A program made the position numbers and the translations under genes. Positions 1-8,254 of a stretch of DNA of 64,000 nucleotides are shown one piece after another. The DNA lies in assembly GCA_963840245.1 (NCBI GenBank), contig CAWIYI010000024.1:124001-188000 (forward strand). The letters are read 5' to 3'. This DNA is from Bog-473 sp963840245 (lineage in GTDB: Bacteria; Actinomycetota; Acidimicrobiia; Acidimicrobiales; RAAP-2). Every line of letters begins with the position of its first letter. Within the stretch, counting starts at the first letter, position 1. The notes beneath the pieces are model-generated. The model was not told the origin of the DNA, made no database searches, and saw only the letters and a program-made list of their open reading frames with translations.

Positions 1-228
1 GCGATAGAGGAACTGCATGTCGCGCTTGTCGATGATCGCCTGCTCGAGCTTCTCGTCGGCCCGGTAGGTGCGCTCGATCACGGCCCCGCTGCGCACGTTC
101 TTGAGCTTGGTGCGCACGAACGCGCCGCCTTTGCCCGGTTTCACGTGCTGGAACTCGACGACGCTGAACAGGCCCTCGGGAAGGTCCAGGCTCATGCCGT
201 TCTTCAGGTCATTGGTCGAGACTGCCAT
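1..228 (-). CDS. efp: Elongation factor P (3' part beyond window)
   Basis: EF-P binds the ribosome between the P and E sites and relieves stalling at proline runs. About 76 N-terminal residues are visible and form the KOW-like first domain, including the loop HVKPGKGGAF, whose lysine (about residue 33) is the tip residue that contacts the peptidyl-tRNA. The gene continues past the left edge. The ATG at 228 lies inside the 3' end of the upstream peptidase gene, giving a 20-base overlap, and is preceded by AAAGGA inside that gene, which fixes the start. Identity is firm from the conserved N-terminal sequence. Confidence 0.95.
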   Translation of the reverse strand, partial: MAVSTNDLKNGMSLDLPEGLFSVVEFQHVKPGKGGAFVRTKLKNVRSGAVIERTYRADEKLEQAIIDKRDMQFLYR

Positions 229-1372
229 GGATGTCCTTTGTGAATCGGGTCAGGGGGCGGGCACCGTCCTCGGTCACCACCAGGGTGTCCTCGACACGCA
301 CGCCGCCGTGCCCGGGAACATAGACACCGGGCTCGACGGTGACGACGAAGCCGGGGGCGAGGATAGCAGTGCCCAACTGGCTGACCGTGGGGGCCTCGTG
401 GATATCGAGGCCGACGCCGTGCCCGGTGCCGTGCTCGAAACGCTCTGCCCAACCGGCGTCGGCGATGATCTGCCGGCAGACGTCGTCGACTTCCTTGGCC
501 GAGACGCCGGGACGCACGGCGGCGGCGCCGGCGGCCTGCGACGTCCGCACGACGTCGAAGATGCGGGCCAACTCGCCCTCGGGCTCCGCGTCGACGCAGA
601 ACGTGCGGGTCATGTCGGAGCGGTACCCCTCGAACGTCGCGCCGAAGTCCACGACCACCGGGTCCCCGCCACCGATGGGCCGCGAGCCGGGGTGGTGATG
701 AGGCTTGGCCGAGTTCTCACCCGCCGCGACGATCGTCTCGAATGCGGTGCCCTCGGCGCCGCCTCTGCGCATGGCGGTGTCGAGCTCCAGGGCGAAGTGC
801 TCCTCGGTGACGCCCTGGCTCATGAGGGGCAGCACCTCGAACAGGGCGGCGTCGGCGATGGCGGCGGCCCGCTCCATGCGGGCGATCTCGCCCGCATCCT
901 TGCGCTCGCGCAGCGCCTCGACCGCATTCGACGTGGGGACCAGCTTGTCGCCGTTCAGGAGCTCGGCCCAGCTGCGCTGCCCGTTCCAGGTGACGTTGCC
1001 GGCCTCGAGGCCGATCCGACCGGCGCCCGCGCCCTCGAGCGTCGCCAGCGCGGCCCGGCGCTGCTCCGAGCCGGCGCCGACAGAGATCTCGACCTCGGAG
1101 GCCGCACCGGCTCGCTCTATCTGCTCGGCCGATTGTGTGCGATAGCGGCCGTCGGTGGTCAGCAAGGCGACGTCGCCGGTGACGATGAGGATGCCCGCCG
1201 AGCCCGTGAAGCCCGTGAGGTAGCGCACGTTGGCCAGCGTCGTGACCACGAGGGCGTCGACCTCGTGGTCGTCGAAGGTCTCCCGCAGTCGGTCCAGGCG
1301 GCCGGTCACGGTGATCGCGGGGAGCGGAGCCGTGATGGGCACGTACGGGTTGGCGCGGGTGGTGGTCGTCAT
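209..1372 (-). CDS. M24 family Xaa-Pro aminopeptidase/dipeptidase
   Basis: A 387-residue two-domain metallopeptidase that removes residues next to proline. The N-terminal creatinase-like domain (about 25-160) contains the YLTGFTGSAG motif. The C-terminal pita-bread domain keeps all five metal ligands: D242 and D253 (DFGATFEGYRSDMTR), H318 (HGTGHGVG), E347 (VEPGVY) and E361 (RVEDT). It starts with ATG at 1372, sharing ATGA with the aroQ stop, and overlaps efp at the other end, so it is co-transcribed with both. An aminopeptidase of this kind just before efp is a common actinobacterial arrangement. Whether it is an aminopeptidase P or a prolidase cannot be decided from sequence alone. Confidence 0.93.
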   Translation of the reverse strand: MTTTTRANPYVPITAPLPAITVTGRLDRLRETFDDHEVDALVVTTLANVRYLTGFTGSAGILIVTGDVALLTTDGRYRTQSAEQIERAGAASEVEISVGAGSEQRRAALATLEGAGAGRIGLEAGNVTWNGQRSWAELLNGDKLVPTSNAVEALRERKDAGEIARMERAAAIADAALFEVLPLMSQGVTEEHFALELDTAMRRGGAEGTAFETIVAAGENSAKPHHHPGSRPIGGGDPVVVDFGATFEGYRSDMTRTFCVDAEPEGELARIFDVVRTSQAAGAAAVRPGVSAKEVDDVCRQIIADAGWAERFEHGTGHGVGLDIHEAPTVSQLGTAILAPGFVVTVEPGVYVPGHGGVRVEDTLVVTEDGARPLTRFTKDIHGSLDQ

Positions 1373-1818
1373 GTGACTGTGGCTCCCTTCAGGAGTGCGG
1401 CTGCGGCGTCGACGGCGAGCTCGTACCCGAGCCCCCCGAACCCGGCGATGACCCCCGACGCCACCGGCGCCAACACCGACGTGTGCCGGAAAGGTTCCCG
1501 GGCCGCGGGGTTGGAGAGGTGCAGCTCGACGACGGGACCTTCGAAGGCCGCGACGGCGTCGTGGAGGGACCACGAGGTGTGACTCAGCGCGCCGGCATTG
1601 ACCACCAGCGCGTCGGCCCTGCCGCGCGCGCCGTGGACGGCCTCCACGAGGTCGCCCTCGTGGTTCGACTGCAGGTGCTCGAGCTCGAGCCCGACGCGGG
1701 TGGCGGCCGCCTCGGCCCGTGCCACGTGGTCGGCCAGGGTGTCGGTGCCGTAGATCGCGGGTTCCCGCTCGCCCAGCAGGTTCAGGTTGGGCCCCGAGAG
1801 GAGCAGGACGAGGCTCAC
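1369..1818 (-). CDS. aroQ: 3-dehydroquinate dehydratase, type II
   Basis: Cytoplasmic enzyme of the shikimate pathway that dehydrates 3-dehydroquinate to 3-dehydroshikimate. At 149 residues it has the normal length of type II enzymes. It shows the N-terminal GPNLNLLG motif (N11, N13), the catalytic Tyr23 (AIYGTDT) and the C-terminal HTSVLAP and GVIAGFGGLGY segments. Both ends overlap neighbours by four bases (aroB stop with its ATG, its TGA with the peptidase ATG), so it is translationally coupled in the aroCKBQ operon. It follows directly after the gene that makes its substrate. Confidence 0.96.
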   Translation of the reverse strand: MSLVLLLSGPNLNLLGEREPAIYGTDTLADHVARAEAAATRVGLELEHLQSNHEGDLVEAVHGARGRADALVVNAGALSHTSWSLHDAVAAFEGPVVELHLSNPAAREPFRHTSVLAPVASGVIAGFGGLGYELAVDAAAALLKGATVT

Positions 1819-2855
1819 GCGCGGGCACCCATGGCCGCCAGGGTAGCGACCACCTCGGTCGCCGCCACACCACGCACCGGCTCGACCCCGTCGGGCCCGT
1901 CGAGCACGAAGGTGAGGTCCTGCTGAGCCTTCTTGTCCCGACCCATGAACGCGACCAGCTCCTCCGCCCGCGCTCCCGGCGGGAGGTCGGTCGGCAGGTC
2001 GAAGCTGCCGAGGATGCTCCGGTGCTCGGCGACACGGCGCTCGTCGATCCGTCCCAACCGCCGCGCGAGGAGGGCGGCGAAGAGGATCCCCACGGCCACT
2101 GCCTCACCGTGGCGCAGGTCCCAATCGGGGTGATCAGCCATTGCCGCGCCCTCGAGGGCGTGCGCCAGGGTGTGGCCGTAGTTGAGGATCATGCGCCGCC
2201 CGCCCTCGCGCTCATCTTCGGCAACGACGGCCGCTTTGATGCCGGCGCAGCGCGCCACCTGCTCCTCGATCGGCTGGTCCGCCCGGGGAGCGTCGCCGAG
2301 AAAGGCGTACTTGGCGATCTCGCCGCGGCCGCAGGCCCACTCGCGGGGCGGGAGGGACGAGAGGGTCTCGGTGTCGCACAGCACCGCGTTCGGTTGCCAG
2401 AACGCGCCGACGAGGTTCTTCCCCTCGGGGAGGTTGACCCCGGTCTTGCCGCCGATGGCCGCGTCGACCTGGGCGAGCAGCGAGGTGGCGACGTTCAGGT
2501 AGGCCGTGCCCCGGTGGTAGGTCGCGGCGGCGAACCCGGCCACGTCGGTGACGATGCCGCCCCCGACGGCGACGACGGCATCGGCCCGCGAGAGACCAGC
2601 CCGCGTGAAGGCGCGCGCGAGCTCCTCGACCGTGGCGAGCGTCTTGGCGTCCTCCCCGTCGGGGATGACACAGACCTCGAAGGGTACGCCCGGATCGAGC
2701 CCCTCCACCCAACCGGCCGCCCTGATCGCCTCCTGCGTCACGATCACGGCCGACTGGGCGCCGGGCGGTAGGAAGCGGGCGACTTCGTGACGCGACCCGG
2801 GGCCGACGAGCACGGGGTACGAACGCTCGGCCAGGTCGACGGAAAGGGCACGCAC
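1815..2855 (-). CDS. aroB: 3-dehydroquinate synthase
   Basis: Converts DAHP to 3-dehydroquinate using NAD and a divalent metal, the second step of the shikimate pathway. The 346-residue protein has the glycine-rich NAD-binding region GGGIVTDVAGF near residues 98-108, the AYLNVATSLLAQVDAAIGGKTGVN-type core, and metal-binding histidines in the NYGHTLAHALE segment. It has normal family length. It lies 19 bases after the aroK start codon region and overlaps aroQ by four bases, as the middle gene of the aro operon. Confidence 0.96.
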   Translation of the reverse strand: MRALSVDLAERSYPVLVGPGSRHEVARFLPPGAQSAVIVTQEAIRAAGWVEGLDPGVPFEVCVIPDGEDAKTLATVEELARAFTRAGLSRADAVVAVGGGIVTDVAGFAAATYHRGTAYLNVATSLLAQVDAAIGGKTGVNLPEGKNLVGAFWQPNAVLCDTETLSSLPPREWACGRGEIAKYAFLGDAPRADQPIEEQVARCAGIKAAVVAEDEREGGRRMILNYGHTLAHALEGAAMADHPDWDLRHGEAVAVGILFAALLARRLGRIDERRVAEHRSILGSFDLPTDLPPGARAEELVAFMGRDKKAQQDLTFVLDGPDGVEPVRGVAATEVVATLAAMGARA

Positions 2856-2874
2856 CGAGCTCTCTCCCTCCCTG

Positions 2875-3432
2875 CTACGTGGGTTCGCCCGGGGCGGCCG
2901 CCGTGTTCGTGTTCGTGTCCGCGGCGGCGTCCATGGCGGCGATGATCCGCTCGGTCACGGCGAACGGGGTGAGCTCGTCCACGTCGATGATCACGTCGGC
3001 GACCTCGGCGTAGAGGGGTGCCCGCACGGCCTCGAGGCCGACCAGGGCCTCCGCTGGGTCGTCGCCGAGCAGGGGGCGGCCCGCCCCGTCTCCCACGCGT
3101 CCGGCCAGGGTTCCGGGCCGCGCCCGGAGCCAGACCACGATCCCGCTCGCCGCGATGATCCGGCGATTCTCGGCGCTCAGCACGGCGCCGCCGGCAACGG
3201 ACACCACCGAGGGCGAGGGATCGGCGCAGGCTGCGGCGAGCACGGTCGCCTCGGCCCGACGAAACGCCGGCTCACCGTCACGGGCGAACAGCTCCGGCAC
3301 GGTCAGTCCCGTGGTCGCCGCGACGTCCGCGTCGGAGTCCTGGTATCGCCAACCCAGGCGCTCAGCCAGGAGTCGCCCCGTCGTGGTCTTGCCGGCGCCC
3401 ATCATCCCGACGAGCAGGATGCGGGGGGTCAT
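2875..3432 (-). CDS. aroK: Shikimate kinase
   Basis: Phosphorylates shikimate at the 3-hydroxyl with ATP. The 185-residue protein has the P-loop GMMGAGKTTT (residues 9-18), the DSDAD shikimate and magnesium site (32-36), the VAGGAVL motif and a LID segment GAGRPLL near 117. The start is ATG 3432, because the protein begins there with the family's usual short strand before the P-loop and the codon shares ATGA with the aroC stop. A short Asn/Thr/Ala/Pro tail (TNTNTAAAPGEPT) follows the last helix and is not part of the fold. Confidence 0.95.
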   Translation of the reverse strand: MTPRILLVGMMGAGKTTTGRLLAERLGWRYQDSDADVAATTGLTVPELFARDGEPAFRRAEATVLAAACADPSPSVVSVAGGAVLSAENRRIIAASGIVVWLRARPGTLAGRVGDGAGRPLLGDDPAEALVGLEAVRAPLYAEVADVIIDVDELTPFAVTERIIAAMDAAADTNTNTAAAPGEPT

Positions 3433-4671
3433 CCCGCCGCGCTTCCCGGATCCGCGCTCGAGGCGGCCCCGGCCCTCGCGTCCGGCGGCACGGTGCCGAC
3501 GGTTGACGACGGCGTGGTGCCCAGCGAGGCGATGAACCCGTCCCGGTTGCGCACGAACTCGGCGAGCGAATCTCCCCCGAACTTGCGCAACGCCTCCGTC
3601 GCCAAGACGAGCGCTGTCATCGACTCGGCGACGACACCCATCGCCGGCACTGCCGTGACGTCGGTGCGCTCGCGGAAGCTCACCGTCGACTCCTTGGTCA
3701 CGACGTCGACGGTCTCGAGCACGGGCCGGTTGAGCGTGGCCAGCGGTTTCATCGCCACGCGGGCCACGAGGAGCGCGCCGTTGGAGATGCCACCCTCGAT
3801 CCCGCCGGCCCGATCCGTGGGCCGCACGTAGCCCGCCGCCTCGTCGTAGTGGATGGCGTCGTGGGCGTCCGAGCCCCGGCGCGCCGCGTTGTCCCACCCC
3901 TCCCCTATCTCGACCGCCTTGACGGCCTGGATCGACATGAGCGCCTGGGCGAGGTTGGCGTCGAGCTTGCGGTCCCAGTGCACGTGGCTGCCCAGGCCGA
4001 CGGGCACGCCGTAGGCCAGCACCTCGGCGACGCCGCCGAGGGAGTCCCCGAGCTTGGCCGCCGCCTTCACCGCGGCGATCATCGCCTTCTCCCCCTCCGG
4101 GTCGAAGCAGCGCACGGCGCTGTCGTCCACCTTGTGGAGGTCACCGGCCCCCGGCCGGGGGGTCTCGGGACCGATGGCAGCTTCGCCCAGCGCCACGATG
4201 TGGCTCACGATCGAGACCCCGAGATGGGTCAACAGCAGCTTGGCCAGCGTGCCGGCGGCCACCCGGGCGGCCGTCTCACGGGCTGACGCCCGTTCGAGCA
4301 CGTCGCGCGCGTCCTCGAAGCCGTACTTGAGCATGCCGGGGAGGTCGGCGTGCCCCGGGCGCGGCTGGGTGAGCACCTTGGAGGGCGAGCCGGGCGCCGG
4401 GGACATCTCCTCGGTCCACTTGGGCCATTCGGTGTTGGCGATCTCGATGGCGACCGGCGACCCCAGCGTGCGGCCGTGCCGGATACCGCCGACCAGCGAG
4501 ATCTCGTCCGCCTCGAAGCGCATGCGCGGGCCCGCGGCCGTAGCCCAGCCGCCGTCGGGCCAGCTCGTCGGAGATGTCCGAGGCCTCGACGGGCAGCCCG
4601 GCGGGCAGCCCCTCGACGATGACGACGAGGGCGCGACCGTGAGACTCTCCCGCGGTCAGAAAGCGCAACAC
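3429..4671 (-). CDS. aroC: Chorismate synthase (one-base frameshift)
   Basis: Makes chorismate from EPSP using reduced FMN, the last common step to aromatic amino acids. The N-terminal 48 residues (GTG start at 4671; LRFLTAGESHGRAL and RRRLGYGRGP) are in one frame. The rest, from RMRFEADEISLVGG through RHGRTLGSPVAI to the C-terminus, is in the next frame. The break is at 4528-4530, where CCC stands in place of the expected CC. Removing one base gives a continuous protein of about 413 residues of normal length. The gene is indispensable in most bacteria and otherwise intact, so an assembly error is more likely than a pseudogene. It overlaps aroK by four bases. Confidence 0.9.
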
Positions 4672-4726
4672 ATCGCAACGCTACCGGACGGCCGTCGACG
4701 TCCCGGAGCCGCGAGGCCCGCCGGTC

Positions 4727-5386
4727 TCAGCTGTAGAAGGGGTTGTCCCCGCTGCCGTGATCGGTCACGTCGGACACGCGGGTGAGCTCGGGGACCTCCT
4801 CGAGCAGCGTGGTCTCGATCCCCTGGCGCAGTGTCATCTGCGACATTGCGCAGCCCTGGCAACCCCCGGACAGCCGCAGGTAGGCGGTGCCGTCCTCGTC
4901 GTTCAGCGCCACCAGGTCGGCGCGGCCCCCGTGGCTGGCGATGGAGGGGTTGACCGCCTGCTCCAGTACCGCGATCACCCGCTGGGCCAGTGGCCCGGTG
5001 ATCCCCTTGGCCAGGACTTCGGGCGGGACGCCGGGCGATGCCTCCTCTGGTGTCGGCGAGTTCGGGTTCACGAGCACCAGACCGCCGCCGTCAGCTTCCG
5101 ACCACTCGAGGCGGGCGCCCCGGAGACGGTCGATGCTGGCGGCCGGGATGATGATCTCGAGCTCGTCCTGGGTGTGACGGGCGTCACCCTCGTCGGCATC
5201 GGAGACGGCCTGGAAGTAGAGGTCGTAGATGAAGGAGCCGGCCTGGACCCCTCGCACCTCGAGCCACAGGGCCAGGTTCGCCGGATCCGGCTCCTGCGCG
5301 ATGGCGTCTCGCACGATCTTGTGCGCCTCGGTCGTGAGTGAGACGACGGGGGTGGTCGTCGGGAGATCTTCGGTGGTCGTGGCCAT
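4727..5386 (-). CDS. NfuA-like iron-sulfur cluster carrier (NifU C-terminal domain)
   Basis: A 219-residue protein with two parts. Residues about 15-110 resemble a degenerate A-type carrier domain (EAHKIVRDAIAQE, GVQAGSFIYDLYF) that lacks its cluster cysteines. Residues about 130-210 form a NifU-type domain with the CxxC motif in SGGCQGCAMS, which in this family holds a bridging [4Fe-4S] cluster at a dimer interface. It probably delivers Fe-S clusters to target enzymes. It is read in the same direction as aroC with a 55-base gap, so it may be the first gene of the aro operon. Function is inferred from domain architecture. Confidence 0.88.
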   Translation of the reverse strand: MATTTEDLPTTTPVVSLTTEAHKIVRDAIAQEPDPANLALWLEVRGVQAGSFIYDLYFQAVSDADEGDARHTQDELEIIIPAASIDRLRGARLEWSEADGGGLVLVNPNSPTPEEASPGVPPEVLAKGITGPLAQRVIAVLEQAVNPSIASHGGRADLVALNDEDGTAYLRLSGGCQGCAMSQMTLRQGIETTLLEEVPELTRVSDVTDHGSGDNPFYS

Positions 5387-5943
5387 GCGAGCAGTCTACG
5401 GCGTGCCGCCCGCGGGGCGGCTCCCCCGGGCGAAATGACCGGGCCCGGCGACCTCGTGCCCGGCTGGGACCGGTCTGGCCCGGGGCAGGGCCGGGGCTGG
5501 GCCCGGCGGGAACCCCCAGATTCTCCGTGGAACGCTGGTTGAAACGGGGCTATCTCGCCCTCCGGGATGTGCGGGCACGCCGTTCCGCGAGCCCATTCAG
5601 CCCGGTTCGGCCCCGTGGGCCCGCGGTGCTGCAACTCCCGCACGGGCACACCGACGCGCCAAACGCCACCGCTCTCCTCTTTGACACGCTTGTGACACGG
5701 TTACATTCGACATCGGCCACGCTCGACACCGGCACGAACAACCCCACGGGAAGCGCCGGGCACCGGCGGCAACATCCGACGGGACGATGATCCCGACATC
5801 ACGATTGCCACCGGCGGCACCGTGAACACCTTGCCGAGCACGGACCGCGAACGGAGCGGCGGGGCCACCCGCCCTGCAGTGCATGCGCGCGGCGCGACCG
5901 ACAATGCATCGACCTCCCGTGCGCACGCTGTAACGTCCTCGGC
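5387..5943. other. Intergenic region, 557 bp, possible promoter
   Basis: No convincing coding sequence was found. The region separates two divergent genes. A TTGACA hexamer at 5681-5686 followed after 15 bp by TACATT (5702-5707) is a weak plus-strand promoter candidate; the same stretch has two TGACACG copies 11 bp apart. The distance of about 240 bp to the GTG at 5944 would leave a long leader. The left half is extremely GC-rich, with several short GC palindromes. Confidence 0.4.
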
Positions 5944-6711
5944 GTGGCCCAGACACCGACCGACGCACACGAGTGGATCAGCTTCGAGGACGACGAGGAA
6001 GAGCGGACGTGGGTCTTCGACGTCACGTTCCTGACGAGCAACTGGACCTGCATCTTCGGCAACGGTTGCCTTGGAGTGCTCACCGGCCCCGCACCCGAAC
6101 TCGTCCAGGGATGCTGCAGCTACGGCGCCCACCTCGTCGACAAGAAGGACGCCCGGCGGGTCGAGAAGGCGGCCGCCACCCTCACCGCCGAGGAGTGGCA
6201 GAACCACGGCACCAAGAAGAAGGTCATCCGCGAGAACAAGAACGGCGAGATCGTGACGCGGCTCGTCGACGATGCCTGCATCTTCCTCAACAGGCCCGGG
6301 TTCGCCGGCGGCGTCGGGTGCGCCTTGCACATCGCGGCGATGAACCGGGGCGTCGACCACATGACGCTCAAGCCGGAGGTCTGCTGGCAGCTCCCCCTCC
6401 GCCGGGAGGACGAGGTCGATGACGACGAGGGGCATGTCACGTCGGTCATCAGGCAGTGGGACCGCCGGCACTGGGGCAAGGGCGGCCGCGAGTTCCACTG
6501 GTGGTGCACCGAGTCACCCGAGGCGTTCGTGGGCAACACGCCGGTCTACGAGGAGATGCAGCCTGAGTTGACGAAGATGGTCGGGTCGAAGGCCTACGAC
6601 CGCTTCGTCGAGCTGGTGCACGAGCGCGACCGCCTGCGCACCAAGGGTGTGGCACTCCCCCACCCGGCCGTGCGGAGACGTGGCAGCGAAGGGGCAGTCG
6701 AAACCGACTAG
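5944..6711 (+). CDS. Cysteine-cluster protein of unknown function
   Basis: A 255-residue soluble protein with no signal peptide or membrane segment. Its cysteines fall in clusters: CIFGNGC near residue 37, GCCSYG near 57, DDACIFL near 111, GVGCALH near 124 and a C in EVCWQLPL near 145. This resembles the DUF3109/YkgJ type of putative metal-binding proteins that are widespread in Actinobacteria; that resemblance is from pattern only. The spacing would suit zinc or an Fe-S cluster. The start is GTG 5944. It converges with the small zinc-ribbon gene, and its TAG stop is part of a shared terminator stem. Substrate or role unknown. Confidence 0.75.
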   Translation: MAQTPTDAHEWISFEDDEEERTWVFDVTFLTSNWTCIFGNGCLGVLTGPAPELVQGCCSYGAHLVDKKDARRVEKAAATLTAEEWQNHGTKKKVIRENKNGEIVTRLVDDACIFLNRPGFAGGVGCALHIAAMNRGVDHMTLKPEVCWQLPLRREDEVDDDEGHVTSVIRQWDRRHWGKGGREFHWWCTESPEAFVGNTPVYEEMQPELTKMVGSKAYDRFVELVHERDRLRTKGVALPHPAVRRRGSEGAVETD

Positions 6712-6734
6712 GCCCCGTCCGGAAGGCCTAGTCG
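6705..6734. terminator. Bidirectional terminator shared by two convergent genes
   Basis: A perfect 10-bp inverted repeat (CGACTAGGCC at 6705-6714 and its complement at 6725-6734) with a 10-base loop. The stem contains both stop codons: the TAG of the plus gene at 6709-6711 and the TAG of the minus gene at 6728-6730. No long T run follows, which is usual in high-GC actinobacteria. Confidence 0.65.
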
Positions 6735-6934
6735 TTCAGGGGGTCGTCTTCGACGACGGCGCTGGTCGGCATGGAACCGAGGATGCGGTCGTACTGATCC
6801 TCCTCGGCCAGGCACCACGACGCGTGGACATCGTCCGGCTCGGCGCCACACTCGGCGCATCGTCCCGTCGACTCGGTCGACGATCGCTTCAGGCTGCGCG
6901 CTTCCTCGAAGCGCCGATGGCGTCCCTTTTTCAC
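6728..6934 (-). CDS. Small zinc-ribbon protein
   Basis: A 68-residue basic-then-acidic protein. The start GTG (6934) is supported by a good AAGGAG ribosome binding site five bases upstream. The N-terminus is Lys/Arg rich (KKGRHRRFEEARS). The centre has CAECGAEPDDVHASWC, a CxxC pair followed by a single cysteine with a nearby His that could bind one zinc ion. The C-terminus is acidic. It has no recognisable enzyme domain, and small proteins of this sort often act as regulators or adaptors. It is convergent with the cysteine-cluster gene, whose terminator it shares. Confidence 0.7.
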   Translation of the reverse strand: MKKGRHRRFEEARSLKRSSTESTGRCAECGAEPDDVHASWCLAEEDQYDRILGSMPTSAVVEDDPLND

Positions 6935-7412
6935 GAGAACTCCTTGTCACACCCGGTCCGCATCTTGGCGTCCGCCCCCTTACGGCCTGAGCGTACGGGC
7001 CACGTCGGCCGCCGATCCATTGTAGTGGTTTCAGGATGCCTGTCTGCCCGGACGCAGGTCAGGAACCCAATTGTCGGCTCGCACCGGGCCGGTCGTCGAG
7101 GCAGCTGATTTCGTCGGTTCCGGCTGGCCCGACGAGCATGACCTGCCACCGCTCGCGGATGAGCCGCAGCAGGATCGGGATCCGGGCCGGGGCCGGATCC
7201 CGATCCTCACCAGGAACGCTCGTGGTGCACCACTTTGGTGACGGCGGCCCGACGCCCCGCCCTGGGGCTCCCAGGCCAGCAACTAGGGCGGGCGCCGACG
7301 CGATCGAGGCCCAGCCGGACCAGCCCGGCGATGGACGCCGCGGTCACCGGCGGCCCGATGTGATCGGGGCGATCGTCGCTCACCCACCCGTTCAACCCCT
7401 ACGCTGACCGCC
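6935..7412. other. Intergenic region, 478 bp, with a strong hairpin
   Basis: No supportable coding sequence. The promoter and ribosome binding site of the minus zinc-ribbon gene sit at the left end, and the 81-residue plus gene starts at the right end. The only notable element is the long GC hairpin at 7171-7207, listed separately. Confidence 0.45.
7171..7207. other. Perfect 15-bp stem hairpin
   Basis: AGGATCGGGATCCGG at 7171-7185 pairs perfectly with 7193-7207 around a seven-base loop. It contains two GGATCC-like palindromes. There is no T tract on either side and no adjacent gene end, so a terminator is not obvious. It may belong to a small structured RNA or be a DNA-level palindrome. Confidence 0.6.
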
Positions 7413-7658
7413 ATGCCCGGGTTCGACCCGCAAGAGATGGTGGCCCGGTTCCGGGCTCGGGCTGAGGCGGTCCGGACGCGCGGCATGCCGCCGATCGAGG
7501 GTCCTGAGCGCCAGCGCTTCCGCGAGCAGGCCCAGCGGGACTTCTCGGACTTCGCCATGATCGGCGATGCCGATGCGGAGCTGGTCGACGGCATCTTGAC
7601 GCTGCGCATCGATCTGCGGCCTCCCGGTGAGGCCGGCGCCGGAGGCGCTCCGTCCTGA
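7413..7658 (+). CDS. Small conserved protein of unknown function
   Basis: An 81-residue soluble protein starting at ATG 7413. The N-terminal half is a predicted amphipathic helix (FDPQEMVARFRARAEAVRTRG). A basic helix with the core RQRFREQAQRDFSDFAMIGD follows, and the C-terminus ends in LVDGILTLRIDLRPP, which looks like a closing beta strand. Codon use matches the neighbours, and Glu/Asp/Arg-rich helices suggest a real protein. No catalytic motif is visible. I do not recognise a named family, so the function is open. Confidence 0.65.
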   Translation: MPGFDPQEMVARFRARAEAVRTRGMPPIEGPERQRFREQAQRDFSDFAMIGDADAELVDGILTLRIDLRPPGEAGAGGAPS

Positions 7659-7720
7659 GGCGGTGCGCGTCCGGGGCGGGGCCGGCGGCGGGCGTCTGCC
7701 CGTGCGCCTGCCCCCTGGGT

Positions 7721-8254
7721 TCAGCCGCCGTAGTGCATGCGGGTGTCCTCCATGCGGAGCACCTCCGAAGGCTCGCCGGCGACCTCTGTGACCTCGCCGA
7801 TGCACAACGTGTGGCTCCCGAGGGGCACCGCGGTGGTCAGGCGGCAGTCGAGAGAGCCCGCGGCGGACGCCAGCACCGGGCGGCGGTTCGGTCCGACCTC
7901 GGTGACGGGCTGGCCCGACAAGGCGAGGACGGCCCCGTCAGGGGCGCGCGCAACGTCGGTGACCGGCTTCACGAAGCGGCGCACCACGTCCCGGTCGGCA
8001 CGGGCGAGCAGCGACACGCTGAAGCCACCCCCGGCCGACACGAGACGCGACGTGACGGAGTCGTGCTCGAGCGCCACCCCGACCAGCTTGGGCTCGATGC
8101 AGACCTGCACGACCAGGTTGGCCGTCATGAGGTTCACCTCGTCGCCGTGGCGGCTCCCGATGAGGTAGAGGCCGGTCGGCAGCGCCCACAGGACCCGGCG
8201 TCGGTGGCGGTCGAGGTCGTCGTCGGGGGTGTCGCTGTTGCCGGCCGCGCTCAT
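7721..8254 (-). CDS. Flavin reductase-like domain protein
   Basis: A 177-residue protein of the FMN-binding split-barrel (flavin reductase-like) family. These reduce free flavin with NAD(P)H or bind FMN as partners of monooxygenases. The family core is visible as LPTGLYLIGSRHGDEVN, LMTANLVVQVCIEPKLVGVAL and GGGFSVSLLARAD, with the closing segment SHTLCIGEVTEV. The start is ATG 8254, which shares ATGA with the stop of the upstream lipoprotein gene, so the three genes tyrS, lipoprotein and this one form one unit. The substrate partner is not identifiable. Confidence 0.85.
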   Translation of the reverse strand: MSAAGNSDTPDDDLDRHRRRVLWALPTGLYLIGSRHGDEVNLMTANLVVQVCIEPKLVGVALEHDSVTSRLVSAGGGFSVSLLARADRDVVRRFVKPVTDVARAPDGAVLALSGQPVTEVGPNRRPVLASAAGSLDCRLTTAVPLGSHTLCIGEVTEVAGEPSEVLRMEDTRMHYGG

